A DNA stretch of 64,000 bases from Portulaca oleracea (GCA_029582165.1 CM055892.1:1335347-1399346), one strand, 5' to 3'. Shown: positions 12,401-22,692, counted from the stretch's first letter. Made by a program: numbers and translations. The notes: generated by a model from the letters alone, not told the origin.

Positions 12401-15400
12401 TCCTTCAGTTTTTGTTTTCAGAAAGTCAACGCTTTTTGGTTTTAAAAACAAATTGGGTTAAGTACCCTTTTCATTGAACCCTCTAATTTTTTTTTCTAAT
12501 TTTTTATTTCTTTGAAGGGATTGAACCCCCTAACTAATTGTCCAGCAACCAAAAGCATCATATCACCCAAAAGTTTGTTTTTCCTCCCTCTATCTTCAAG
12601 CTGTGAAGCATTCCTCAGTAATCTTGGGCGATTGTGCAAATAGACTCAGAGCAGTGATAATCAAAGGCTGAAGTTGGACTCCACTTGACGAAATTGCAGT
12701 TAACCTGAAGAACAAAATGGCATTTCGTTGCTGCCGCTGCCTGTGAAGGAGAACTGGCTGTGAAGCAGAAGAGGGTGATGGGGAGTGGGTTTCTCTGCTA
12801 CTTAAAAGCTTTCAATATTGAATCCTGTAATTATAGTTTCCCGCCCAATTAGTCAGAATTTGGCAGGAAGCCCCCCAAAATTTTAAAACGAAGTTAATGT
12901 CACCCCATACTCTAACAAATGTCACCCCGTAGTTCATTTTGAAAATGTAGGGCCCTTTTAATCATTTCTGTAAAACATAGGGCTCCTTGAGTCGTTTTTT
13001 GCTTTGTAGTGTTTTATATGACAAGGCCGCACAATAGTCATGTGAGTTTGACACTGGCTTACTATTACATTGCAAAAGCTTTGCCCAACAAGAAGCACAA
13101 GCCAAAATATAACAATTGTAGAAATGGGACATATGTTGGCTATTTTGTTACATGTGGTCAGATGAGACAAGGACTGTTGTGATATGCGATAAGTTGGACT
13201 TTGAAGAGGATAAGGTAGGGAAAGGCTGCTTTAGATAGTTTGGATACACGAAGGATGCAAACCTTGGAATATGTTTGGTTCCGAGGGTATGATTTTATTT
13301 ACCATCAAAAAAAGGGTATGATTCATGTAAACCAGGGGGAAGAGAGGTTTAGGGAAACCCCTACTAATTAAGAGGTATAGGCGATGCCTCTGAACTGTGA
13401 TTGCAACTAAGAAAACATTTAAGTATGAGAATTAACCATTCAATTGCCATTCAAAGATCTAAATTTAGGATGTTTTGGGATAAGGTTATCAAACACATTT
13501 GGTTTATTGCACTTGCTGGGGTATGACCCGGGATAGTTTTATGTAAGGTTAGAATGTTTGTAGTTAATCCTGCTGAGTAAATTTCCTGCACATATTTTTG
13601 CCTTCAGGCTCCTAGTATCCTGTATGAAAAATAATTAGTGTTTATTTCATTTGTCACTAATTGTTATGCAGTAATTAAATTTTTGCCCCACTAAAACATG
13701 TTTTGAACTAGGAAGTTTCTTGCTATACAGTATTTTTGTGGTCTTCTAGTGTCAGCTTCTCTATTTCTTGGTAAGGTGGCCCAATTTGGGACTCCTTGGA
13801 CCTTGCTTAGGGAGGATCGAAAATAGGATGGGGTTGTTATTATAGCTAACTGCTATGGGATGTTGGCTGCCAAATGAGGATCCAAATGTCAAATTTCCTT
13901 ACACATATAAGAGACAAGAGTAAATTACATTTACCCTACCTGGCATTTGTGGTAATAATTTTTGCACACTCGACATTTGTGAAATAATTTTCACCCTACC
14001 TGACATTAAGTGAAAGTGATTTTTAGTGGCAAAATCCGGTCACTTCTCATCGGAAATAAAACGATGAAAGGATCATTTAAGTCATTTCCTTTTCAATATT
14101 AATGGACAACATGATACATTCACATAGTCATATAGGGGCATTATTGTATTTCCTCACTTCCGATGAGAAGTGACAAGATTTTACCACTAAAAATCACTTT
14201 CACTTAATGTCAGGTAAGGTGAAAATTATTTCACAAATGTCGGGTATACAAAAATTATTGCCACAAATGTCAGGAAAGGTAAATGTAATTACTGGGCGCA
14301 AAAGCTTTAGGATAGTTGCTTGATGTTTCCACGAAACCCAAATTTCCCAGGTATCCAGTTCCCTTTTTCTACATTGGTATTGGCAATAGAGTGTTTTTAC
14401 ATCGCTGCATTCTCATTCCAACAATTCAAATCGAAGGATGTTATGTCACATGCTAGCTTTATCATGAAACATTCAATTTCCAGAAGTGGGAACTAGAATA
14501 GGTGTAAAATGTTAAGACCAACTTCACACAATCATTCTCATCGAAAAGAATTGGCTCTTGTTGGGTGGGTAATATTGCCCTCATGCTTCTGGTTTCCATT
14601 AGAGAAGTTTATGGGCAAAGACGGCTAAATTTTTCAGATGTTGTAGAACCATTAGACGTGAGTTAACCACCAATCAAGCACACCACCCCTTGAAAATTTC
14701 GTAATTGTTGAATTTGGGACTTGTGTAGGACAGTGATAGTGTGTTGAACTATGTAAGGCCTTCATAGAACTACTTTGAATCCCATTTCCCCAATATTTGC
14801 ACTTTGAACAAATTAGAACATGTGCGATTTATGAATTTATTGCCTACAATCATCTAGACAAATGTGCTCTCACTGTGCATTTACATACGTACCTGTGCTT
14901 CAATGATGGGTTTGTAATACTATCAGGTAACATCGCTTTTGCATTTTAAACTGTTAGAGAAAAAGTGAGTAGCAAGGTAACAGCGGAAGCGAATAATAGA
15001 ATCGAAAATGAGATGACGGATATTACGACAAAATTTAGGAACGAAAAATAAGCGATAAAATTAAACACCAGAATTACGTGGGAAACCGAAGAACTCGGAG
15101 AAAAACCCACGGACGGCGACAGCCAGAAAGTAATCCACTATGAGAAAGGAGTAGTACAACCTGATCACTATCACAGGGTGTGACGCGATCCACAAAGGAG
15201 ATTACAATAACAATCTCTCAACTCTCAACTCACAATCTCTCAGGATACACTTGGGAAAATATTCTCAATATTTTCTCTCTCTCTAGCTCTCTGTGTTTTC
15301 CGACGTGTTTTGGTGGAGAAATTGATACCAAATTTATAGTATTAGTGAGGGAAGGAAAAACTAGGTTAAAAAATAACCTAGAGCCGCCTGAAGCAAATAA

Positions 15401-18400
15401 ACTGCCGCGGACAAAACAGACCAAAAACGGGCGCTGGCAGCGCCTTAAAAACGCTGGCCGCGTCAAACATTTCAGCACCCTCTGATTCAAGCGCTGGCAG
15501 CGCTAACTGCAGCGCTGGTAGCGCCAGTGACTTGTCTTTGGTTTTGAGAGATGTGAGGCACTGGTAGCGCCTGCTTCCGTTGCCGTATGTGAGGGGCGCT
15601 GTTAGCCTCTCTCCTGATGCTGGCAGTGCCCCGATCTTCCTCCCTCAATCTGGACCTCGCGGATCCAATGGGCCACACAAACCCAACAATCTACACCTTG
15701 GACCATGATCCGTGATACAGGTCCGGAATAAATGCCTTGACTGTCGCCATCAACACGCCCCTCCGCAGGGTGTGGCCCCGCAGGGCTCTTACATACTCAA
15801 AACACCAAGTCCAAACAATGTTCGAACTTAGCTATAGATAGAGGCTTGGTTAACATGTCTGCAGGATTATCAGAAGTATGCACCTTCTTCACCACAATCT
15901 CTCCTGCAGCAGCTGTATCTTTGATGAAGTGATACCTGACGCTTATATGTTTGGTCTTCGAATGATAAGTGTCATTCTTTGTCAGATGTATAGCACTCTG
16001 ATTGTTAGAATAAACCACGATCTCGCCCTGTGGTACTCCAAGCTCCATGACCAATCCCCTCAACCAGATGACCTCCTTCACTCCTTCTGTTGCAGCAATA
16101 TATTCAGCCTCTGTTGTAGACAGGGCCACTATAGATTGAAGTGAAGCTTTCCAAGATATTGCTCCTCCACACATGACGAACACATACCCTGAAATTGAGC
16201 GTCTCCTATCCAGATCACCATAGCATACATTAAACTACCAACTACACTAGCATAGGGAATATTAGACATCCTCCTTACCTCCAAATCAGTTTTAGGATAG
16301 TTCTCACTGAACTGACTTGAAGTTGAAGCTACTTTACAGTTTCTCATGTTGAACCTGTCCAACACCTTCTCCATATATTTCTTCTGAGACAAGAATAACT
16401 TCCCTGTCTTTCTATCTCTTTGGATCTCCATACCCAAAATCTTCTTCGCCGCTCCGAGGTCTTTCATCTCAAATTCCTGGTTGAGTTGAGATTTCAGCTT
16501 CTTTATAAGTGACATGTCCCTGGAGGCAATCAACATGTCATCCACATACAATAATAAATAAATGAAAGATCTTTCTTCAAATTGCCTGTAGTGCACATAG
16601 TTGTCATAGTGACTTCTTGTGTACCCTTGCCTTATCATAAAGGTATCAAACCTTTTGTACCACTTCCTGGGTGCCTGTTTAAGTTCATACAAAGACTTCT
16701 TCAATCTGCACACTTGTTCCTGTTTGCCAGGAACGATGAAACCCTCTGGTTGCCTCATATATATTTCCTCCAACTCGCCATGGAGGAAAGTTGTCTTGAC
16801 ATCATGTTGCTCCAACTCGAAATCAAATAGAGCAACAAAGGCAAGCACGGTGGGGATCGACGTATGCCTCACGACTGACGAGAATACTTCGTTGTAGTCG
16901 ATTCCTTCTTTCTGGTTGCAACCCCTTACCACTAATCTGGCCTTCCATATTGCCAGGGATACCTTCCTTTCTCTTGTACACCCACTTCGCAGTAAGAGCT
17001 CGTCGCCCTTTATGCAACCCACTGGCGAGAATACTTCGTTGTAGTCGATTCCTTCTTTCTGGTTGCAACCCCTTACCACTAATCTGGCCTTCCACATTGC
17101 ACTTTCTACACCAGGGATACCTTCCTTTCTCTTGTACACCCACTTCGCAGTAAGAGCTCGTCGCCCTTTAGGCAACTCACATAACTCCCATGTATGATTT
17201 TTCTGCAGACTCTCCATCTCCTCTTGCATGGCTCCTATCCAGTTTGAGGCATTCAGACAAGAGATGGCCTCCTGATAGGTAAAAGGTTCAGCACCTTCAG
17301 GAGTCTCTTCTGCAACATTCAGCGCATAAGCAATCATAGCATCATCTTCTTCAGTATATCGCACTGGTCTCCTGATCTCTCTCTTGAGACGATCTCTTGC
17401 TATGCTCAGTTGTTCCTCCACCTGAGGAACATTAGTCTCAGTCTCAGGCCCTTCAACTTGTGTTGGTCCAGGAGCATCATCGGATTTGCTCTCGATTGCG
17501 AGTTTAATCAGACTCGCGCCAGCACGCTCCACTCGAACACCATTCTTCCTGCATCCTTCTCACGATTTCTGCGTTATCGGAAATGCGGTAGATTCCAGAT
17601 AACATAGCAGTTTCATTAAAGGTTACATCTCTAGATTGAATAACTTTCTTCAAATCAGGACACCACATTCTATATCCCTTAGACTCAGACCCGTAACCTA
17701 GAAACATGCATTTAACAACCCTGGGAGACAGCTTCCCATCATTCACATGGGCATATACAGGACATCCAAAAATTCTCAAATTTGAATAATTACCTGGATT
17801 ACCTGTCCACACTTCCTCTGGAATCTGGTATTCGATAGAGGCATGAGGTGATCTGTTCAGCAGGTAGCAGGCAGTAGATATCACCGCTGCCCAGAACGAT
17901 TTGTTCTTCCAAAGCCCTGCATTCGATAGCATGCAGCGAGCTTTCTGCAGGAGTTTCCTATTGATTCTCCCGGCTACGCCGTTTTGCTGAGGCTTACCCA
18001 CCAAGGTTCGATGCCTCGCAATCCCATGCTTCTCGCAGAATTCAGTAAATTCAGAATCAACAGACTCCAACCCATTGTCAGTCCTGAGTTTCTTGATTTT
18101 CCTGCCTATCTGGTTCTCCACCAAAGCTTTGAACTTCTTGAAGTATGAGAATGTCTCATTCTTGTGCCGCAGGAAATAAACCCAAGTCTTCCTCGAGAAG
18201 TCATCCACGAATGTCAACATATAGTGCTTGCCACCCAGTGATGGCACTCTAGCAGGACCCCAAAGATCTGAATGAACATAATCAAGGATCCCTACTGTTG
18301 TGTGTTTAGCCCTTGAAAAGCTAACGCTCTTCTATTTCCCGTAGACACAGTGATCGCAAAACTCCAACTTGCCGATCTTTGCGCCATCAAGATATCCCTT

Positions 18401-21281
18401 CTTGCTCAGCATTGACATTCTCTTCTCGCCCATGTGGCCTAGTCTCATGTGCCACAGTTTTGTGTTGTCGGACTCGTCAAGATTTAGTATTGCCGCTGCA
18501 GTTCTTGTCACTGTAGACCCCTGCAGGATGTATAGACTGCCCTTTCTGGTTACCTTCATAAGAACCATGGAACCCCTGCACACTCTCAAAACATCATCTT
18601 CTCCTTTGTACCTGCAGCTGTTAGCCTCAAGAGTACCCAAAGAAATTAAATTTCGATTCATGTTAGGGATATGACGAACCCCCTTGAGAGTTCTAACGAT
18701 GCCATCATGAGTTCTGATTTTGATGCTGCCAATTCCTGCAACCTTGCAGGCTGTGTCGTTACCCATTACTACGACCCCGGTGTCAACACTCTCATAGGAC
18801 TCGAACCAGTCCCTATGAGGACACATATGATAGGTGCACCCCGTGTCGAGAACCCACTCATCTCTAGCTATCCTACTCGATGTGGTAGCTAAGGCATCAT
18901 CCGTAACTACAAACCCATCACCATCTGACTCGGACTCTACACAGTTTGAGGTATCAGGTTTGGTGTGATTATCCTTACCCTCCTGCTTCTGGTCTCTTTG
19001 TTTTGTCCAACAATCTCTCTATATGCCCCATCTTACTACAGTAATTACACTTCTTATTCTTGTGAGGATTCCTAGACTTTGAACGGTGTTTAGACCTCCC
19101 TCTAGACCCGTTTCCTTTACGTTCAATATTTCTACCCCTTACAACCATAGCATCACCACCCTGGTCATCGCCATCGGTATCAAGTTTCTCCTTAGACAGT
19201 AAACTAGCCTTTACTTCACTAAGGTTAAGGACACCATGATTCCCATACAACATGACTTCCTTAAATTGTTTATGTGATGCAGGTAGGGATAGAATTAAAT
19301 GCAAAGCCTTATCCTCATCAGTGTGTTTCACATCGATTGATTCCAATTCAGTAATAATAGAATCAAATTCACTAAGATGTGCCTGAATAGAAGTACCTTG
19401 GGGCATCTTCAGCCTGTAGAATTTCTCCTTCATTCGGTACTTGTTTGCAAGACTCTTCGACATGTACAACTCTTCCAGTTTAGTCCAGAGCACCCGAGGT
19501 TTCTCGATATGCATCACTTCTCTCTGAATGTGCTCCGCCAAACACAGCTGAGTCCCTGCCAGAGCCTTATCTTCAAGCTTCTTCCACTCCCTTGGAGTCA
19601 GATTGCCCTTGATGTCCTTCTGGAGTTGTTTGAACTCATCATCGCTCATTGTCGCATCAGTCTTCGTGTCGGGATACTCAAATCACATCCCATAACCCGT
19701 GCTGAATCAGGACCGCCTTCATCTGCAGTCTCCACATAGTAAAACTCCTCGTTCCATCAAATTTTGAAATATCACACTTTATGATTGAAGCCATCTCCAC
19801 CTTGCTCTGATACCACTTGTTAGAGAAAAAGTGAGTAGCAAGGTAACAGCGGAAGTGAATAATAGAATCGAAAAGGAGATGACGGATATTACGACAAAAT
19901 TTAGGAACGAAAAATAAGCGATAAAATCAAACACCAGAATTACGTAGGAAACCGAAGAACTCGGAGAAAAACTCACGGACGACGACAGCCAGAAAGTAAT
20001 CCACTATGAGAAAGGAGGAGTACAACCTGATCACTATCATAGGGTGTGATGCGATCCACAAAGGAGATTACAATAACAATCTTTCAACTCTCAACTCACA
20101 ATCTCTCATGATACACTTGGGAAAATATTGGTGAGACTCCCTCTCTCTCAATATTTTCTCTCTCTCTAGCTCTCTGTGTTTTCCAATGTGTTTTGGTGGA
20201 GAAATTGGTACCAAATTTATAGTATTAGTGAGGGAAGGAAAAACTAGGTTAAAAAATAATCTAGAGTCGCCTGAAGCAAATAAACCGCGGCGGACAAAAC
20301 AGACCAAAAAACAGGCGCTGGCAGCGCCTTAAAAACGCTGGCCACATCAAACATATCAGCGCCCTCTGATTCAAGCGCTGGCAGCGGCAACTGCCGCGCT
20401 GGTAGCGCCAGTGACTTGTCTTCAATTTTGAGAGATGTGAGGCGCTGGTAGCGCCTGCTTCCGTTGCCGTATGTGCGGGGCGCTGCTAGCGTCTCTCCTG
20501 ACGCTGGTGGCGCCCCCATCTTCTTCCCTCAATCTAGACCTCGCGGATCCAATGGACCACACAAACCCAACATAAACTTGCATCCCAACCACCAAATCTT
20601 AATACTTCAGTAAAATGTCTGGTTAAGATTGACCTTTGCTGCCTTAGTAAAATGCCTCATTGTAGCTTCCCTATAATTATGCAAATAAAAGAGTACATTG
20701 TTACATCAAACCTCCCATAATGTTGTGGCAGGGATATTCAGGGTATGAATTTGGAATTCTTAAGATATACTTCAAAAAGTAGTAACATACAATCAAACAA
20801 AAGAGCCAATGCCCACAAATCAAGAATGAATAATCAGGATGGAACCAAGTAGTAGTATTAGGAATTATATTTAGGAATCAAGGTCAAAGCTTATGTGAAG
20901 TATGAATGCAATTGCTATGAATGCAGTTGCTATATTTGTGTCTGCATCTTATGGTGTTCTTCTCAAGTTATATTGGATTTGCTTTTTTTTTTTTTTCTTA
21001 CTTGTTACTCTTAGACTTATGTTTATTTCATGTTTGCAGCAAATTGTAGATATGTGCAGTTTGTAGAGAAACTGAGGTTTTGTTTTGTGCAGTATGGAGG
21101 TGGGACATCAGCTTCAATGTCCATAGATTTGAAGGCAGAATACCATTCTTGTTTGAAACTACTGTTGAACTGTATAACAGAGAGGGGACAGTCATCTCAG
21201 ACAACAGAAGTTGATCAACTGAAATATGAAATCAATCATTTGGAAGCAGAGATCACTTCTCGCACTCATAGGAGGGCTTAA
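3499..21281 (+). CDS. Split gene of unknown family, four 3' exons
   Basis: Four segments with canonical AG/GT borders join in one frame: 3499-3598, 7276-7338, 11893-11955 and 21093-21281 (stop TAA). Exon 1 of this set begins with the third base of a codon, so at least one exon lies upstream and I cannot place the start. The visible product is about 137 residues: a basic start (RKKKRSW), then mostly charged, helix-prone sequence such as [19 protein letters not shown] and [17 protein letters not shown], ending SRTHRRA. This suggests a coiled-coil protein. There is no signal peptide, membrane segment or catalytic motif in the visible part. I do not recognise the family. Introns are 3.7, 4.6 and 9.1 kb and full of transposons; the last holds a whole copia element in antisense. 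No frame break is seen in the exons, so it may be functional. Confidence 0.6.
3599..7275 (+). other. Intron of the split gene (3.7 kb)
   Basis: Begins GTCAGT and ends TGCAG. It holds non-coding repeat-like sequence. The part at about 4920-5170 (TATTTATAAG-like words and repeated ATAC-rich text) may be an old antisense LTR. A foldback element lies at 6397-6760. No other gene is seen. Confidence 0.55.
6397..6760. mobile_element. Foldback MITE (Mutator-like or similar)
   Basis: The two halves are imperfect inverted copies. The left arm starts GGATTTTTGG and the right arm ends TTCAAAAATCC. Both arms contain CACCTAGGTATAAA or its complement, TATTGGATACTAATATA or its complement, and an inner pair around AGTGGTGGTGAAC. 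The arms run about 150 bp each with a short centre. No ORF of note. No exact target duplication found. Confidence 0.7.
8990..9245. repeat. Array of degenerate CACGATCGTG-type palindromes
   Basis: About eight short imperfect palindromes occur in 250 bp: ACACGATTGTGC, GCATGATCGTGTAC, TCACGATCATGCC, GGCATGACCATGAC, ACATGATCGTGCC, GTACAATTGTGCC and GGCACAATCGTGCC. The layout is like the palindrome arrays in the LTRs of the two complete retrotransposons in this window, but with a different core. Probably part of an old LTR; its boundaries are not visible. Confidence 0.6.
10053..11770 (+). mobile_element. Small LTR-flanked relic (truncated or TRIM-like element)
   Basis: Two related segments of roughly 330-370 bp, at about 10053-10410 and 11444-11770, both begin TGATGGAA. 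They share TTTCCTATTCTTGTTAGGA, GGCTTTGCTAGCCTTTATGA and TATTTATTTTCCAGT in order. After the first copy comes TTGGTATGATACCGAG, which may be a decayed initiator-tRNA primer site. The roughly 1 kb between them has no recognisable gag or pol. Flanks GTAAG and ATAAG could be a decayed target duplication. The arms are clearly diverged, so this is an old insertion. Confidence 0.5.
12311..12940. mobile_element. Foldback element with about 90-bp inverted ends
   Basis: The left arm carries GGGGTGACATTAGC and CTGACTGATTGGACGGGAAAC. The right arm carries the complements (GTTTCCCGCCCAATTAGTCAG and AATGTCACCCC). The interior of about 400 bp has no recognised gene. Ends are approximate and no exact target duplication was found. 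Confidence 0.65.
13919..14293. mobile_element. Foldback MITE, arms about 130 bp
   Basis: A near-perfect hairpin element. The left arm begins AGTAAATTACATTTACC and the right arm ends GGTAAATGTAATTACT. The inner part ACTTCTCATCGGAA pairs with TTCCGATGAGAAGT. The middle is about 100 bp. Non-coding. Confidence 0.8.
14952..15688 (-). repeat. Copia 3' LTR (left copy)
   Basis: 737 bp, TG...CA ends. Contains the palindrome array at about 15430-15640. Just inside it (15689 onward) the minus strand has CCAAGGTGTAGAT, a weak polypurine tract. Confidence 0.92.
15430..15640. repeat. Array of GGCGCTGGCAGCGCC palindromes in the copia LTR
   Basis: At least five imperfect copies of GGCGCTGGYAGCGCC occur in about 210 bp. 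The same array is in the other LTR at about 20310-20515, where individual copies differ by a few substitutions. Confidence 0.85.
15797..16183 (-). pseudogene. Copia RNase H fragment
   Basis: Encodes the C-terminal part of a copia RNase [49 protein letters not shown] and [10 protein letters not shown] are the usual landmarks of this domain. RNase H removes the RNA strand of the RNA-DNA hybrid during reverse transcription. The start of the domain is lost: just upstream (about 16218-16224) RT sequence jumps directly to this region in a different frame, so the connecting part of RT and early RNase H is deleted. Not functional as it stands. Confidence 0.88.
16129..17532 (-). pseudogene. Copia reverse transcriptase, with internal duplication
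   Basis: A 467-codon open frame carries the copia [62 protein letters not shown] and the active-site [13 protein letters not shown] 147-bp tandem duplication (units from 16879 and from 17026) repeats [17 protein letters not shown]. One unit lacks 11 bp, so part of it is read out of frame, but the overall frame is kept. The frame runs off into unrelated residues at the C-terminus because of the deletion near 16220. The upstream join to integrase is a frameshift near 17510-17530. RT copies the element RNA into DNA; this copy could not. Confidence 0.9.
16879..17183 (-). repeat. 147-bp tandem duplication inside copia RT
   Basis: Two direct copies begin CGAGAATACTTCGTTGTAG at 16879 and 17026 on the plus strand. 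The first lacks the 11 bases ACTTTCTACAC present in the second. It lies wholly within RT. Confidence 0.9.
17504..18331 (-). pseudogene. Copia integrase core
   Basis: Follows the protease/zinc-finger segment in the same frame after a TAG stop (18332-18334). Core landmarks are seen: [23 protein letters not shown] and [17 protein letters not shown]. The first two carry the expected catalytic aspartates. In copia integrases the third block normally has glutamate after VA; here it is glycine (codon GGG), so the D,D,E triad is incomplete. The C-terminal landmark VFGC-like appears as [10 protein letters not shown], then [14 protein letters not shown]. Integrase would insert the DNA copy into the genome. 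Frame ends at 17504 after a shift. Confidence 0.88.
18332..18975 (-). pseudogene. Copia protease and integrase zinc-finger region
   Basis: The open frame reads [18 protein letters not shown], with the aspartic protease DTG at 18839-18847, then [17 protein letters not shown], then the integrase HHCC zinc finger ([10 protein letters not shown] ... FCDHCVYGK). It ends at a TAG (18332-18334). The same frame continues into the integrase core, so this is a single nonsense change. The protease would cut the gag-pol polyprotein. It is out of frame with gag, from which a small deletion near 19010 separates it. Confidence 0.85.
18975..19794 (-). pseudogene. Copia gag (capsid-like protein)
   Basis: A start codon at 19794 reads [14 protein letters not shown] and is stopped by a frameshift near 19675. 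The main gag frame then runs from about 19670 to 18975, with [17 protein letters not shown] and [15 protein letters not shown], which are typical of the copia gag (UBN2-type) domain, then an Arg/Lys/Ser-rich stretch and a zinc knuckle [11 protein letters not shown]. The fourth metal ligand, a cysteine, is missing: a likely 2-base loss near 19010 shifts the frame, and the protein ends 17 residues after the knuckle histidine. Gag would form the particle shell and bind element RNA. Confidence 0.85.
19799..19815 (-). promoter_or_regulatory. Copia primer binding site (initiator Met tRNA)
   Basis: Minus strand reads TGGTATCAGAGCAAGGT two bases inside the 5' LTR. This is the standard complement of the initiator methionine tRNA 3' end used to prime copia reverse transcription. 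Confidence 0.9.
19818..20572 (-). repeat. Copia 5' LTR (right copy)
   Basis: 755 bp, TG...CA ends, next to the primer site. Differs from the left copy by many scattered substitutions, mostly C/T or G/A, and an extra CT-rich 18 bases near 20135. A palindrome array is at about 20310-20515. Confidence 0.92.
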
Positions 21282-21312
21282 TAAGTTGGATTCACATGTG
21301 ACATGTTAGAAA

Positions 21313-21382
21313 AATAAAGCTACAGTCCCTTCACCATTTGGTGGATTTAATTTTGGTTTTGTTCTTTTTGGCTTGTAATAAA
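21313..21382 (+). terminator. Poly(A) signals of the split gene
   Basis: AATAAA at 21313-21318 and again at 21377-21382, 32 and 96 bases after the TAA stop at 21279-21281. Consistent with a plant 3' UTR. Confidence 0.5.
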
Positions 21383-22433
21383 TATTTATTTTCAGTATTT
21401 AGCGCTGCTTTAGATCAATATTGGGTTTAAAAAATTAATCATGTAACCATCATTTGATAGCTACATGATTAGTCTTTTGATGCATAAATTATGTAAAAAA
21501 ATAATTATAACTGAAACTTTATATTCCTTCCATATTTAATTAATAGAGCGCTATACAAAATACATATTCCAACATTTGTCATGAAAAACAATTCATTGGA
21601 CATGGTAAGAATAACTTTTAAATTGGTTTCTTTTCCGTCTACCATTTGATTTGTTAGCTAATGTTCTTACACATTCATTGGATTCGTCAAACAAGCTAGG
21701 ATCACAACTTTCGTCAAATATTGTTTTGGAAAGATTCTTATTCCTTGCTCTTGAATAAAGCTTTGCAAATGTTGCAACAATATTGTAAATTCCAATTGCT
21801 TTCAACACTCCAAATGGTCTCTTAGTTATTATTCAAAACGATGAGTGTTGATAATTGAGTTTTAATTTTCTTTCTTGAGGTTGACAATTATTTCGGAATT
21901 CTGCGATTTGATAGCTTATCCATTCCCTTTATAGGGAGATAAATGTTTGATACTATTAGAATATTTCGAGTCAACCAAGTAGTATTTAAAAATATGCTTA
22001 TATAAATGTTAAATATTTAAGATCGAACTAATTAAATTTTTACCCTGATTTTGAGAAAGTAGTACTTTCCCCCAGGGTTTTGGAAATTAGGTTCTCTATC
22101 TCAACTTTAAACTCAAAATTAGTTTAACCCATTTCTGACGGATGAGAAAATTATTCTTATAGAAGGGTGTAAAAAGTATGAAATGACCCTAATTAAAGTA
22201 TCAAAAGATATATTTACCCCTCCTAAGAAATAATGCAGTGTTACCTCTCCTTTTGTTGTCATTTAGGCTGTCCTACTCAAAACACCGGATGAATTGAAGA
22301 ATGGAAACTCGGATATTGAACGATGATGAGGAAGGGTGGGGTGGGTTTAATTCGTTACGTATGCAAATGGATTTTTAAATGGAGGATATCTTTGTCCGTT
22401 CACATAAATAGAGGACATTTCTTTCAGTTCACA
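21383..22433. other. Intergenic sequence, no gene seen
   Basis: AT-rich, with only short open frames lacking recognisable domains. Confidence 0.5.
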
Positions 22434-22556
22434 TTAATTTAAGGGAAATTGGATTCTAATAATACGAACTTTTGGTCATATAAGACTTAATAATACGAAC
22501 TTTCGATTCAGTGATGAATAATATGAACTTTGACCCCCTGTTGCCACCAATAACAC

Positions 22557-22589
22557 GCCACCGAGTTAAGATTAACTTAACTCGGTGGC
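22557..22589. repeat. Perfect 14-bp-stem hairpin inside the MULE TIR
   Basis: GCCACCGAGTTAAG, then loop ATTAA, then CTTAACTCGGTGGC. The other TIR has the mirrored copy at about 23872-23904 with one mismatch, so each TIR holds its own palindrome. Confidence 0.9.
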
Positions 22590-22692
22590 GATCCTAGCTG
22601 GCGGCGGAGGCTTGTATTTTGACCTTGCCATGTCATCTGTTGACTTAAAAAAAGCCAGCTCACCCCTTTTATTTTTTTTAACCCACCACTTA

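Larger units (their letters stand above)
14952..20572 (-). mobile_element. Ty1/copia LTR retrotransposon (Tork-like), complete but dead
   Basis: 5.6-kb element with two LTRs (14952-15688 and 19818-20572), starting TGTTAG and ending CCAACA, flanked by a 5-bp duplication TAAAC (14947-14951 and 20573-20577). The coding order on the minus strand is gag, protease, integrase, RT, RNase H, which is the copia order. The frames are broken by frameshifts, a stop, an internal duplication and a deletion. The LTRs differ by several percent by eye, plus an 18-bp length difference near 20135, so the insertion is not recent. It sits in an intron, antisense to the gene. The Tork-like label is inference from the general look of gag and integrase. 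Confidence 0.93.
11956..21092 (+). other. Large intron of the split gene (9.1 kb)
   Basis: Begins GTATGG and ends TGTGCAG. It contains two foldback elements (12311-12940 and 13919-14293) and a complete Ty1/copia element in antisense (14952-20572). Taking out the copia element leaves an intron of about 3.5 kb. An upstream alternative acceptor near 21038 would add an in-frame stop, so the acceptor at 21091-21092 is preferred. Confidence 0.55.
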
